From Parvibaculum sp040216885 (lineage in GTDB: Bacteria; Pseudomonadota; Alphaproteobacteria; Parvibaculales; Parvibaculaceae), in NCBI GenBank assembly GCA_040216885.1, contig JAVJOG010000024.1, forward strand, positions 40,951 to 104,950: DNA of 64,000 bases. The letters run 5' to 3'. The translations under genes were made by a program, and so were the position numbers. Shown piece by piece: positions 16,578 to 25,103 of the stretch. Within the stretch, counting starts at the first letter, position 1. Every line of letters starts with the position of its first letter. Below the pieces are notes generated by a model. It searched no databases, had not been told where the DNA came from, and saw only the letters and a program-made list of their open reading frames with translations.

Positions 16578-18515
16578 TTAAGCGTAACCGGAATCGGCGC
16601 CGATCAAGGGCTCGGCCGGCTTTGTTTCGGGCGCCGGTTCGGCCGCGATGGCGGGGTTCGCCCCGCTTGCCGGCATGGTCTCGAGCTTCTGGCGGGCGGC
16701 GTCGGCCTCGCGCTGCCGGTTCCACATCGCGGCATAGATGCCGCCGCGCGCCAGCAATTCGTCGTGACGACCGCGCTCCATCACCCTGCCCTGTTCCAGC
16801 ACCAGAATTTCGTCGGCGTCGATGACGGTGGACAGGCGATGGGCGATAATCAGCGTCGTGCGGTTTTCGGAAATGCCCTTCAGCGCCGTCTGAATTTCCT
16901 TTTCGGTGTGGGAGTCGAGAGCCGAGGTCGCCTCGTCGAGCAGCAGGATCGGCGGATTCTTGAGGATCGTGCGGGCAATTGCAACGCGCTGCTTCTCGCC
17001 GCCCGACAGTTTCAGGCCGCGTTCGCCGACGCGTGTTTCATAGCCTTTGGGCAGCCCCTCGATGAAGCCGGCGATCTGCGCCAGCCGCGCCGCCGCCTCG
17101 ACTTCGGCGTCGGTTGCGTCGGGCCGCCCGTAACGGATGTTGTAAAGGATGGTGTCATTGAAGAGCACTGTATCCTGCGGGACCATGCCGATGGCGGCGC
17201 GGAGCGTCGTTTGCGTCACGCTGCGGATATCCTGGCCGTCGATACGAACGCTGCCTTCGGCGATGTCGTAAAAACGATAGAGAATGCGCGAGATCGTCGA
17301 TTTTCCGGCGCCCGACGGACCGACAATGGCAAGTGTGCGGCCGGCGGGGACGCGAAAGGACACATCGTCGAGGATGTGCCTGTCCGGATCGTAGAAGAAG
17401 CCGACATTCTCGAACACCAGTTCGCCACCCTTCACGTCCAGCGGGTGCGCGTTGGGCGCATCGCGGATTTCCGGCGGCACCTGCAACAGGTCGAACATGG
17501 TTTCCATGTCGATCAGGGCCTGACGGATTTCGCGGTAGACGGTGCCAAGCAGGTTCAGCGGCTGGTAGAGCTGGATCAGATAGGCGTTGACCATGACGAA
17601 GGAGCCGACGGTCAGGATGCCAGCGGCAATGCCTTGCGCGGCCATCAACATCAGCGCCGCGAGGCCGGCCGTGAAGATCAGCGTCTGGCCGGTGTTGAGC
17701 AGCGACAGCGAGGTCGTCGTCTTGACCGCCGCGCGTTCATAGCCCGACATCGAGCGGTCGAAGCGCTTTGCCTCGTGATCCTCGTTGCCGAAATACTTGA
17801 CCGTTTCGTAGTTGAGCAAGCTGTCGACCGCCTTGGTGTTGGCCTCTGTGTCGAGATCGTTCATTTCGCGCCGGAAACGCGTGCGCCACTCGGTCACGGC
17901 GAAGGTGAAGATCATGTAGACGATGACGGTGACGGCCGTGACGACCGCGTACCAGACGTCGAAAGCATAAGCGAGGATGATGCAGACGAGGATAAGTTCG
18001 ATAATCGTCGGCACGATGTTGAACAGCGAGAAGCGCAGCAGGAAGTCGATGCCCTTGGTGCCGCGCTCGATAACCCGCGACAATCCGCCGGTTCTGCGCT
18101 CCAGATGGAAACGCAACGACAGCGCATGGAGATGGCGGAAGGTCTCGACCGCGAGCTCTCGCACGGCGTTCTGGCCGACTTTCGCGAAAACGGCGTCGCG
18201 AAGCTGGGCGAGCGCCACCATCAGGATGCGGCCGACGCCATAGGCGACGATCAGCATCACAGGCACGACGACAGCCGCCGCCGCGGCCGTTTCCGGCGAG
18301 AGGCGGTCGACGGCTTCCTTGTAGAGAAAGGGCACATAAACGGTGACGGCCTTGGCGCCGATCAGCGCGACCATGGCGATGACGACGCGGGTGCGCAGGT
18401 CGCGCCGGCCGGCCGGCCAGAGGCGCGGCAGCACCGAGGCGAGCGTCCACCAGTGACCGCGGGGGGTCAGGGGCCGCATTCCGCCTTGTGCATTGCTGGA
18501 CATGTGCCTGGACAT
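16578..18515 (-). CDS. Atm1-family ABC exporter (fused TM and ATPase)
   Basis: A 645-residue half-transporter. A six-TM exporter domain (about 40-340) precedes an ABC ATPase (about 375-610) with Walker A GPSGAGKST, Q-loop MVPQDTVLFNDTI, signature LSGGEKQR, Walker B ILLLDEATSALD and H-switch IAHRLSTV. LNYETVKYFGNEDHEAKRFD and the LERRTGGLSRVIERGTKG segment are hallmarks of the Atm1/HMT1 group. That group exports glutathione-linked sulfur compounds or heavy-metal conjugates across the inner membrane. The Pro/Ala-rich tail after residue 615 is variable. Start: ATG 18515, or 18503 four codons later. It is transcribed toward psd with an 80-nt gap. Confidence 0.9.
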   Translation of the reverse strand: MSRHMSSNAQGGMRPLTPRGHWWTLASVLPRLWPAGRRDLRTRVVIAMVALIGAKAVTVYVPFLYKEAVDRLSPETAAAAAVVVPVMLIVAYGVGRILMVALAQLRDAVFAKVGQNAVRELAVETFRHLHALSLRFHLERRTGGLSRVIERGTKGIDFLLRFSLFNIVPTIIELILVCIILAYAFDVWYAVVTAVTVIVYMIFTFAVTEWRTRFRREMNDLDTEANTKAVDSLLNYETVKYFGNEDHEAKRFDRSMSGYERAAVKTTTSLSLLNTGQTLIFTAGLAALMLMAAQGIAAGILTVGSFVMVNAYLIQLYQPLNLLGTVYREIRQALIDMETMFDLLQVPPEIRDAPNAHPLDVKGGELVFENVGFFYDPDRHILDDVSFRVPAGRTLAIVGPSGAGKSTISRILYRFYDIAEGSVRIDGQDIRSVTQTTLRAAIGMVPQDTVLFNDTILYNIRYGRPDATDAEVEAAARLAQIAGFIEGLPKGYETRVGERGLKLSGGEKQRVAIARTILKNPPILLLDEATSALDSHTEKEIQTALKGISENRTTLIIAHRLSTVIDADEILVLEQGRVMERGRHDELLARGGIYAAMWNRQREADAARQKLETMPASGANPAIAAEPAPETKPAEPLIGADSGYA

Positions 18516-18556
18516 TATAGCCGAGGGTCTCCGGTTTCGAGGGCCGGGGCAAGCGC

Positions 18557-18588
18557 CGACGCCCCGTCCGGAACCCGGACGGGGCGTC
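18557..18588. terminator. GC-rich hairpin, likely transcription terminator
   Basis: Perfect 13-14 bp inverted repeat (arms 18558-18571 and 18575-18588, loop AAC). It lies in the 119-nt gap between the LysM gene's stop and the ABC exporter's start. It would terminate the LysM transcript on the minus strand, but there is no good T-run, so it could be an attenuator or a processing hairpin instead. Confidence 0.55.
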
Positions 18589-18634
18589 GTTCAATACTCT
18601 AGATAAGCGACTATTTGCGAACCGCAACAGGCAT

Positions 18635-19603
18635 TTAGCGGCTGCCGGCCGGTGTTTCGAAGACCTGGCCCGGATAAATCAGGTCCGGATCGCGGATCTG
18701 GTCCTTGTTGGCCTCGTAGATGACCGTGTAGCGGAAGCCGGAGCCGTAGAGACGGTGAGCGATGTTCCAGAGGTTGTTGCCCGGCTGGATGACAACCTTG
18801 CCCTCTTTCAGCGCCGCGAGGACCGCCGACGGCTCGCCGCGTTCGAAGGGGACCTCGACACGGCCGACGACGCTGCCTTCCTCGTCGAGCTGGTCGACGC
18901 GCAGGGCATACTGGCCGGGCGCGATTTCGACGTCGGGGCGGAGTTCCCAGCGGCCCGTGGGATCGGTCGTCGTCTGGCCGACCGGATCGCCGCCGACATA
19001 GACGCGCACGGTGGCGCCTGCATCGGCGCGGCCGGAGATGATCAGGTTGCCATCTTCGTCGTAATCGACCGTTTCGAGGATCAGGCTGCCGGCATCGGAG
19101 GGAACGCCCGGTCCTTGCAGCACAACGCTTGCCTTGCCGGGCTCGCTGCGGACGACGAGGGCGGGCTTGTCGGGCTGGTCGGGGACGACGACGGAGACGA
19201 CCTGGCGGCTGTCGCGGGTGCTGCCGTCCGGATTGGTGGCGGTCAGGCGGAGTTCGATATTGCCGGGTTTCAGCGGATTATCGAGGACGGCGACCCATTC
19301 GCCGCGGTCGTCGGCGGTGGTCTCGGCGACCACCTCGCCATTGGCCTTCAAGGCGACACGGGCGCCCGGAAGGGCGCGGCCGGCGGCGAGCGTCGCGCCG
19401 TCGCGCTCGACACGGACGATGTCGAATGTGGGGATGGCGGGGTCGGCGGCTTCGTCGAAAACGTCAATGTCTTCAGGGACTTCGCCCTCGACCGCCACAT
19501 CGGCGGGGACCGGCGCGTCGTCGCCGCGCAAGAAGAACCAGTAGCCCGCGGCCAGCAGCGCAAGGGCCACCGCAAAGGCGCCGAGGATCGCTCCGAGTTT
19601 CAT
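18635..19603 (-). CDS. LysM-domain periplasmic protein with N-terminal anchor
   Basis: A 322-residue protein. One TM/signal-anchor segment is at residues 5-25 (LGAILGAFAVALALLAAGYWFFL), followed by an acidic linker. Two or three Ig-like beta repeats (about 55-265) show motifs such as VALKANGEVVAETTADDRGEW and its second copy VRVYVGGDPVGQTTTDPTGRW. A C-terminal LysM domain (about 268-318: VIQPGNNLWNIAHRLYGSG, then DLIYPGQVF) is the peptidoglycan-binding module. It likely binds the cell wall from the inner-membrane side. The ATG at 19603 follows AGGGAAC. It is divergent from the LOG gene. Confidence 0.88.
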   Translation of the reverse strand: MKLGAILGAFAVALALLAAGYWFFLRGDDAPVPADVAVEGEVPEDIDVFDEAADPAIPTFDIVRVERDGATLAAGRALPGARVALKANGEVVAETTADDRGEWVAVLDNPLKPGNIELRLTATNPDGSTRDSRQVVSVVVPDQPDKPALVVRSEPGKASVVLQGPGVPSDAGSLILETVDYDEDGNLIISGRADAGATVRVYVGGDPVGQTTTDPTGRWELRPDVEIAPGQYALRVDQLDEEGSVVGRVEVPFERGEPSAVLAALKEGKVVIQPGNNLWNIAHRLYGSGFRYTVIYEANKDQIRDPDLIYPGQVFETPAGSR

Positions 19604-19744
19604 TTTCGTGTTCCCTGCCCGTTGGGGTGCGTGCCGGAATGGGACGCATTCCACGCAACGCACAGTCTATCGCGTAACTTGCAAATACGGCACCAATGTG
19701 AATGCTCCGGAGCAAGAAACTCAACAGTGAAAGATGCTTAGCCG

Positions 19745-20293
19745 ATGAAACTCGAAAGCCTGTGCGTCTATTGCGGCTCCGGCACCGGACGCGCGCCGCA
19801 ATTCATGGAGGCGGCGGAGGCTTTCGGACGCTTGATGGCACGCGCAAATGTACGGCTCGTCTATGGCGGCGGCGGCGTCGGGACGATGGGCGCGGTGGCG
19901 CGGGCGGTACTGGCGGAAGGCGGGCAAGTCACTGGAATCATTCCGAAATTCCTGACGGAGATCGAGGTGCAGCTCGACGATGTGACGGAACTGATCGTCA
20001 CCGGCAGCATGCATGAGCGAAAACAGGCGATGTTCGAGCGGGCGCAGGCCTTCGTGGCGCTGCCCGGCGGCATCGGAACGCTGGAGGAAACGGTCGAGAT
20101 GCTGACCTGGGCGCAGCTCGGGCGGCACAGCCAACCCATTGTTATTGCAAACCTAAACGGCTTCTGGGACCCGCTGATCGAACTTCTCGACCACATCATC
20201 AAGGCCGGTTTCGCGCGCTCCGACATCAGGCGCATCTATTCGGTGGTGGACCGGATCGAGGACGTTATCCCGCGCATCGAAGCGGCGCTTTGA
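19745..20293 (+). CDS. LOG-family Rossmann protein (TIGR00730)
   Basis: A 182-residue cytoplasmic protein of the cytokinin riboside 5'-monophosphate phosphoribohydrolase (LOG) family. Members cleave nucleoside 5'-monophosphates to free base and ribose 5-phosphate. Key motifs are the N-terminal SLCVYCGSG, the nucleotide loop VYGGGGVGTMGAVA and the catalytic PGGIGTLEET (about residue 110), with MHERKQAMFE just before it. The length matches the family. In bacteria without plant association the role is usually nucleotide housekeeping. It is convergent with rarD across a repeat-bearing 193-nt gap. Confidence 0.9.
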   Translation: MKLESLCVYCGSGTGRAPQFMEAAEAFGRLMARANVRLVYGGGGVGTMGAVARAVLAEGGQVTGIIPKFLTEIEVQLDDVTELIVTGSMHERKQAMFERAQAFVALPGGIGTLEETVEMLTWAQLGRHSQPIVIANLNGFWDPLIELLDHIIKAGFARSDIRRIYSVVDRIEDVIPRIEAAL

Positions 20294-20309
20294 CAGCGCC
20301 AAATCCCCC

Positions 20310-20338
20310 ACTGTCATCGAACTGTCAAAAAACTGTCA
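20310..20338 (+). repeat. Three ACTGTCA direct repeats at 11-bp spacing
   Basis: ACTGTCA occurs at 20310-20316, 20321-20327 and 20332-20338, exactly 11 bp apart, so all copies lie on one face of the helix. An inverted partial copy (TGACAG) is at 20291-20296, overlapping the LOG stop codon. Such phased repeats often mark a protein-binding site, but no promoter or gene start is near: this is a convergent gap. Confidence 0.55.
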
Positions 20339-20343
20339 CAATC

Positions 20344-20505
20344 GGGGATAACTTCGCTCCGTGTACGGATGACCGGCGGGGACAAGTGCGACTTATCCCC
20401 GGGGATAAAATTTTTAATCCCCGGTTTTGAGCGGTGCGCGGATAAGCGGGGCGATTCGCGGGCGGAATCCGCCGCGGCGAAAAAACTTATCCCCGGTTTT
20501 TGAGG
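20344..20505. repeat. Cluster of TTATCCCC/GGGGATAA motifs
   Basis: The octamer GGGGATAA or its complement occurs exactly at 20344-20351, 20393-20400, 20401-20408 and 20487-20494. The middle two form the perfect 16-bp palindrome TTATCCCCGGGGATAA. Near copies lie at 20378-20385 (GGGGACAA) and 20415-20422. A longer unit, ATCCCCGGTTTT(T)GAG, is directly repeated at 20417-20431 and 20489-20504. The last copy supplies the stop codon of rarD on the minus strand. The palindrome may act as a terminator for either convergent gene. Confidence 0.6.
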
Positions 20506-21194
20506 TTCGCCGCGCGGCGCAGTTCGCGTTCGCGGACCCAGGTGTCGGCGCTGAAAAGCGCCAGCGTCACCCAGATGAGACCGAAAGTGACCATCTGGCC
20601 GATGCCGAAGGGCGCGAGGATGACGACCTCGACGAAGAGCCCTTCGAGCGCCCCGGCGCGCACGGTCTTTTTCAGATAGCCATAGGCGGCGAAGCTGACC
20701 GCGAGGAACAGCGACACCCAGGGCACGAAGCCGAGCGCCAGCGTGAAATAGAGAACGGCGGCGGCGGCGAGCGCGATGGCGAGTTTCTGCGCGCGCGACA
20801 GGCGCTCGCCGAGAAGAGCCACGCCCGCCAGCACGCTCATCAGCGGATTGATGAAATAGCCGAGGCTGGTTTCGAGGATGCGATCCGAATTTACGGCCCA
20901 GATGAAGACCAGCCAGTTGGAGCCGATGATGGCGGCGGTGAGGGCGAGGACGCCCATGGCGTGGCGGTCGCGCAGCACGATCATCAGTTGCGCGCGGCGC
21001 CCGAAGACAAGGACGCAGACGGCGACCAGCAACAGGCTCCAGAGCGCGCGATGGGCCAGAATTTCCATCGGCACGACAGCGCTGAGCTGGCGGTAATAGA
21101 TGACCGAGAGGCCCCAGAGCAGATAGCCGGCGGCGGCGGCCGACGCGCCAAGCGCGGCCTCGCTCGCGGGGGCCGCGGGAGACGCAGTTGTCAT
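20487..21194 (-). CDS. rarD: RarD-like EamA permease, internally shortened
   Basis: A 235-residue membrane protein of the RarD/EamA drug-metabolite transporter family. The first half is well conserved (GYLLWGLSVIYYRQL, EILAHRALWS, GSNWLVFIWAVN and SLGYFINPLMSVLAGV). The last segment (QMVTFGLIWVTLALFSADTW) matches the final family helix. Family members are usually about 290-300 residues with ten helices; here roughly 60 residues corresponding to about helices 7-9 are absent between VVILAPF and GIGQM (20601-20618). The frame stays open. Function is therefore doubtful. The ATG at 21194 begins the conserved part. It is divergent from the type IIG gene (230 nt). Confidence 0.8.
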   Translation of the reverse strand: MTTASPAAPASEAALGASAAAAGYLLWGLSVIYYRQLSAVVPMEILAHRALWSLLLVAVCVLVFGRRAQLMIVLRDRHAMGVLALTAAIIGSNWLVFIWAVNSDRILETSLGYFINPLMSVLAGVALLGERLSRAQKLAIALAAAAVLYFTLALGFVPWVSLFLAVSFAAYGYLKKTVRAGALEGLFVEVVILAPFGIGQMVTFGLIWVTLALFSADTWVRERELRRAANLKNRG

Positions 21195-21424
21195 GGGATT
21201 TGTTCCGAAGGATCGCGGGACGCGCCGCGCAAAAGGAAGCACGAGTCGCGGGGGAGCGGCCAGCGGAAAATTGTGGCGGTCGGGAGCGGTGACAATTCGG
21301 GCCAAGGCGGCATTCCGCCCTTTGCCGGAGCCGCCCGACGCGCCATCATGGCCTCGATAGACCGCCCTGAGTCGACCGTCGGCGACATGAGCGGCAAGGC
21401 TCACGGTCCCTCAACGGCAGGCGG

Positions 21425-24400
21425 ATGAATCTCTTTAACCGAAAAACACTGAAACGCCATTTGCAGCGCGCGCCCGTGCCGGCGGATCATGTTGTTGCGC
21501 TGGAAGCGTGGGCCGATCTTATCGCCACGGACCGGATTTACGGTCTCAAGGAGGTCGCGCTCCACGGCGAGTTCACATCGAAAATCGTCGAAGGTGTTCT
21601 CGGATACAGCGGCCCCACGGGCGGCGCGGAATATACGGTTGCGACCGAACAGGCCATCCTGCGGGGCAGCGTCGATCTGGCGCTTGGACGGTTCGGGGGC
21701 AAGACTCCCGAAATTCTCGCGCCGTTCGAATTGAAGGGCGCCGATACACGCGACCTCGACGCGATCATGCCCGGACGCAACAAGAGCCCGGTGCAGCAGG
21801 CGTGGGAATACGCCATGAACGCGCCGGGCGTGAAGTGGGTGCTCGTCTCGAACATGGTCGAGCTGCGGCTCTACGGTTTCGGCGAAGGCACCGCCGCCTA
21901 TGAAACCTTCCGGCTCGACAGGCTGACCGACCCCGACGAATACGCACGGTTCATGCTGCTGCTTTCGGCCGACAACCTGCTGTCGGGCCGCACGCTCGAA
22001 CTGCTGAAGGAAAGCCGTCGCGAAGACAAGGACATCACCGAAAAGCTCTACGACGACTACAGCGAATTGCGCGTGAAGCTGATCGGCGCGGTGCAGGCCG
22101 CCGATGCGCACGTCGACCCGCTCGACGCCATTGCCGTGGCGCAGAAGATTCTCGACCGTGTGCTATTCGTCGCCTTTGCCGAGGATACAGGGTTGCTTCC
22201 CGACGACACGCTGGCCGACGCCTTCGCCGCCCGCGACCGATACAACCCGCGTCCGGTTTGGGAAAACTTCAAGGGGTTGTTCAGCGCCATCGACCAGGGC
22301 AGCGAAGAGCTGAAGATACCGCGCTACAATGGCGGGCTGTTCCAGCCAGACGCGCGGATCGACGGCCTCGAACTGCCGGACGACATCTGCGGGGGCTTCA
22401 AGACGCTGGGCGGCTACGACTTTGCCTCCGAAGTTTCCGTCACCGTTCTCGGTCATATTTTCGAGCAATCCATCGCCGACGTCGAACGGCTTCAGACGTT
22501 CGCGCGGGGTGAGGAGCAGGAACCGGAAAAGGCTTCCGGCACGACCGGGCGGCGCAAGCGCGACGGCGTGGTCTATACGCCCGACTACATCGCCCGCTTC
22601 ATCGTCGCCGAAACGCTGGGCGCGCATCTCGATGAAATCTTCGCCGACATTCTGCGCGCGCACGCAAAGGCCGGAACCGATCTTTCCGACTACGAGAAAA
22701 TCGCGTGGCGCCGGAAGTCGGCCGAACTGGAAGCGTGGCAGGCCTATCGCGACAGGCTCAAGACGCTGCGCATCGTCGATCCGGCCTGCGGCTCGGGCGT
22801 GTTCCTGATCATGGCTTTCGATTTTCTGAAAGCCGAACTTTCCCGCGTCAACGACAAGATCGCCGAGTTGCAGGGCAAGGATTTGCATATTTACGATTTT
22901 CTCGATCCCGACAGCGAAATCCTGACCAACAATCTGTTCGGCGTGGATGTGAACGAGGAGAGCATCGAGATCGCCAAGCTGTCGCTGTGGATCAAGACCG
23001 CGCGGCGCGGCAAGGTGCTGGACAGCCTCGACGCCAATCTGCGCGTCGGCGACAGCCTGATCGAAGACAACAATTTTGCCTATCTGCGTCACGCCTTTAC
23101 CTGGGCCGAGGCGTTCCCCAAGGTTTTCGCCGAAGGCGGCTTCGACGTCGTGCTGGGCAACCCGCCTTACGTGCGCATGGAACTCCTGAAGGCGCTGAAG
23201 CTCTATCTCGAAAAGCGTTATGAAGTCGTCTCCGACCGCGCCGACCTCTATTGCTATTTCTACGAACGCGGGTTGCGGCTGCTGAAGCCGGGCGGACGGC
23301 TCGGCTTCATTTCATCGAACACTTTCTTCAAGACCGGATCGGGCAAGCCCTTGCGCGAATATCTGCTGCGCGAGGCGACCGTCGAAAGCGTCGTCGATTT
23401 CGGCGATCTTCAGATATTCGAGGGCGTGACCACCTATCCGGCGATCCTGACCATGAGGCGCGGACCCGCGCCGAAAGATCACGAGCTGCGCTTCTGGAAG
23501 GTGGAGGCGGTGCCGGAGAACAATTTTCAGGCGACATGGGAAGCGGCGGCGGGGCCTTATCCGCAGGCGGCGCTGGGAGACGGCTCGTGGGAACTGGAGA
23601 ACTCCTCCTTGCGCGCCCTGCGCGACAAGATCAGGAAGGGCAAGAAGACCCTGAAGGAGGTCTACGGTTCACCGCTCTACGGTATCAAGACCGGGTTGAA
23701 CGAAGCCTTCGTGATCGACAGCGCAACGAAGGAGCGGCTTTGCGCGGAAGACCCGCGCTCATCCGAACTCCTCAAGCCGCTCCTGAAAGGCAATGAATTA
23801 ACGCGTTGGCGTGTCCAATCACAAGGCAACTGGATCATCTATATTCCGAAGAACCGGATCGACATTGACGACTATCCGGCTATCCGGGATTGGCTGCTGC
23901 CCTTCAAGGACAAGCTGGAAAAACGCGCGACCAAACAGGAATGGTTCGAGCTGCAACAAGCACAGGAAGCATACGTCACGGCATTTGAAGCACCCAAGAT
24001 ATCCTACATTGAGGTTTGCAACCTCGGACCATTTTCGTTCGAGCCAAACGGCTTTTATCAAGAGGCGACAACTTTCCTAATTCCCTCATCGGACCTTGCA
24101 CTACTCGCCCTACTCAATTCGAGTGTCGCTTGGTTCTTCTTTATTGGAACGACGACAGTGTTCCGGGGCGGCTACTTCCGCATGAAGAATCAGTTTGTCG
24201 AAAAGGTACCTGTTCCCGCGTGGACGATGGATGATCGGAGAAATCTCGCTACGCATGCGAAGAATGCTCAGGTACTGGCCGAGACTCGTCTTGCCATTCA
24301 AACCGGCCTCGCCCGCCGCATTCCCGACCTGTGCCCGCCGGGCCGCGAACCCAGGCTGACCGCCCGGCTTCAGGAATGGTGGACCCTGCCCGACTTTGCC

Positions 24401-24616
24401 GCCTTCCGGGCCGAGGTGAAGAAGGTTTTCAAGACGGATATTCCGCTGGCGGAGCGTTCCGCCTGGGAAGAATGGATCGCGCGCGACCGCGCCGAAATCG
24501 CGCGGCTGACCGCCGAGATCGCGCAATGCGAGGCGGAGATCGACCGCATCGTCTACGGCCTGTTCGACCTGACGCCGGATGAAATCGCGCTGCTGGAGAG
24601 CGCCGTTCAGGCGTGA
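21425..24616 (+). CDS. Type IIG restriction-modification enzyme (Eco57I-like)
   Basis: A 1063-residue single-chain restriction enzyme and adenine methyltransferase. The N-terminal nuclease domain shows a PD-(D/E)xK pattern, D84 followed by ELK at 102-104. A helical linker leads to an N6-adenine gamma-class methyltransferase with VDPACGSGVFL (motif I, D452) and VLGNPPYVRM (motif IV, NPPY at 579-582). A target-recognition domain follows (about 745-960), then a C-terminal helical tail. It would methylate one strand of an unknown asymmetric site and cut unmodified DNA nearby, using SAM. No separate methylase or specificity gene lies next to it. The recognition-domain DNA (about 23800-24250) looks more AT-rich than its surroundings. 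Confidence 0.9.
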   Translation: MNLFNRKTLKRHLQRAPVPADHVVALEAWADLIATDRIYGLKEVALHGEFTSKIVEGVLGYSGPTGGAEYTVATEQAILRGSVDLALGRFGGKTPEILAPFELKGADTRDLDAIMPGRNKSPVQQAWEYAMNAPGVKWVLVSNMVELRLYGFGEGTAAYETFRLDRLTDPDEYARFMLLLSADNLLSGRTLELLKESRREDKDITEKLYDDYSELRVKLIGAVQAADAHVDPLDAIAVAQKILDRVLFVAFAEDTGLLPDDTLADAFAARDRYNPRPVWENFKGLFSAIDQGSEELKIPRYNGGLFQPDARIDGLELPDDICGGFKTLGGYDFASEVSVTVLGHIFEQSIADVERLQTFARGEEQEPEKASGTTGRRKRDGVVYTPDYIARFIVAETLGAHLDEIFADILRAHAKAGTDLSDYEKIAWRRKSAELEAWQAYRDRLKTLRIVDPACGSGVFLIMAFDFLKAELSRVNDKIAELQGKDLHIYDFLDPDSEILTNNLFGVDVNEESIEIAKLSLWIKTARRGKVLDSLDANLRVGDSLIEDNNFAYLRHAFTWAEAFPKVFAEGGFDVVLGNPPYVRMELLKALKLYLEKRYEVVSDRADLYCYFYERGLRLLKPGGRLGFISSNTFFKTGSGKPLREYLLREATVESVVDFGDLQIFEGVTTYPAILTMRRGPAPKDHELRFWKVEAVPENNFQATWEAAAGPYPQAALGDGSWELENSSLRALRDKIRKGKKTLKEVYGSPLYGIKTGLNEAFVIDSATKERLCAEDPRSSELLKPLLKGNELTRWRVQSQGNWIIYIPKNRIDIDDYPAIRDWLLPFKDKLEKRATKQEWFELQQAQEAYVTAFEAPKISYIEVCNLGPFSFEPNGFYQEATTFLIPSSDLALLALLNSSVAWFFFIGTTTVFRGGYFRMKNQFVEKVPVPAWTMDDRRNLATHAKNAQVLAETRLAIQTGLARRIPDLCPPGREPRLTARLQEWWTLPDFAAFRAEVKKVFKTDIPLAERSAWEEWIARDRAEIARLTAEIAQCEAEIDRIVYGLFDLTPDEIALLESAVQA

Positions 24617-24772
24617 GAGATAGTCGCCGATCGCGCTCATGCCCGCCCCTGACTTCATGCTTGTGCGGCAGACTACCGGCTGAGGGCGCATTGCGTAAGG
24701 GGCAATGCCGTTCGGTGGCGGCTGCGGGAAGAGAGGGGCGGAAGCGAGACCTGGTTGTGCCGCGCCGCCCAT

Positions 24773-24797
24773 GGTTCCCGGCTTTCGCCGGGATGAC
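24773..24797. repeat. REP-like hairpin, copy 1
   Basis: CCCGGCTTTCGCCGGG flanked by GGTT and ATGAC: a 5-6 bp G/C stem around TTTC with the conserved ATGAC tail. Confidence 0.7.
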
Positions 24798-24890
24798 ACC
24801 GAGTGGGGGGTGAGGGCGGCGAGATTCGAATCGTTTGAAGAGTTTTTGCGAAGAGGGACGGCGCTTTCGCGCCTTCCGGGTTGCCGGGAT

Positions 24891-24911
24891 GATCCCGGCT
24901 TTCGCCGGGAC
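24891..24911. repeat. REP-like hairpin, copy 2
   Basis: Same CCCGGCTTTCGCCGGG core as copy 1, with ACAGG replacing the ATGAC tail. Confidence 0.65.
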
Positions 24912-24992
24912 AGGGCCCGGCAAAGACGAGTGTGGGGAGAGTGTGTGGACGGAGGCGAGGCCTGTTTGTGGTGCGCCGCCAATGGTTCCCGG

Positions 24993-25019
24993 TGTTTCCG
25001 GCCTGCGCCGGGACAGGAG
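24993..25019. repeat. REP-like hairpin, copy 3 (degenerate)
   Basis: Starts with the GGTTCCCGG flank of copy 1 and ends GCCGGGACAGG like copy 2, but the loop is expanded and mismatched. Confidence 0.5.
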
Positions 25020-25059
25020 ACGGGGTCCATAGGCCTCGCAACTTGCCGCAAACCCAGAT

Positions 25060-25084
25060 GGATTCCGGCTTTCGCCGGAATGAC
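25060..25084. repeat. REP-like hairpin, copy 4
   Basis: ATTCCGGCTTTCGCCGGAAT: an extended 8-bp stem with ATGAC tail, the best-formed copy. It lies 19 nt beyond the cimA stop on the minus strand, so it may double as a 3'-end hairpin. Confidence 0.7.
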
Positions 25085-25103
25085 ATTTTGGGGTGACAGT
25101 GAC

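Larger units (their letters stand above)
24617..25103. other. 487-nt gene-free region with REP-like hairpins
   Basis: No credible gene on either strand. It contains four copies of a REP-like hairpin around GGCTTTCGCC, at about 24773-24797, 24891-24911, 24993-25019 (degenerate) and 25060-25084. Reverse-strand translation gives the VIPAKAGIH/RRKPG peptides typical of these repeats. The copies separate the type IIG gene from cimA, whose stop is at 25104, and could form its 3' end. The rest has no recognisable signal. Confidence 0.7.

Noticed and set aside
20294..20486. Replication origin or DnaA-box cluster
   Set aside because: TTATCCCC differs from the DnaA box TTATCCACA, and no dnaA, dnaN or AT-rich unwinding element is present.
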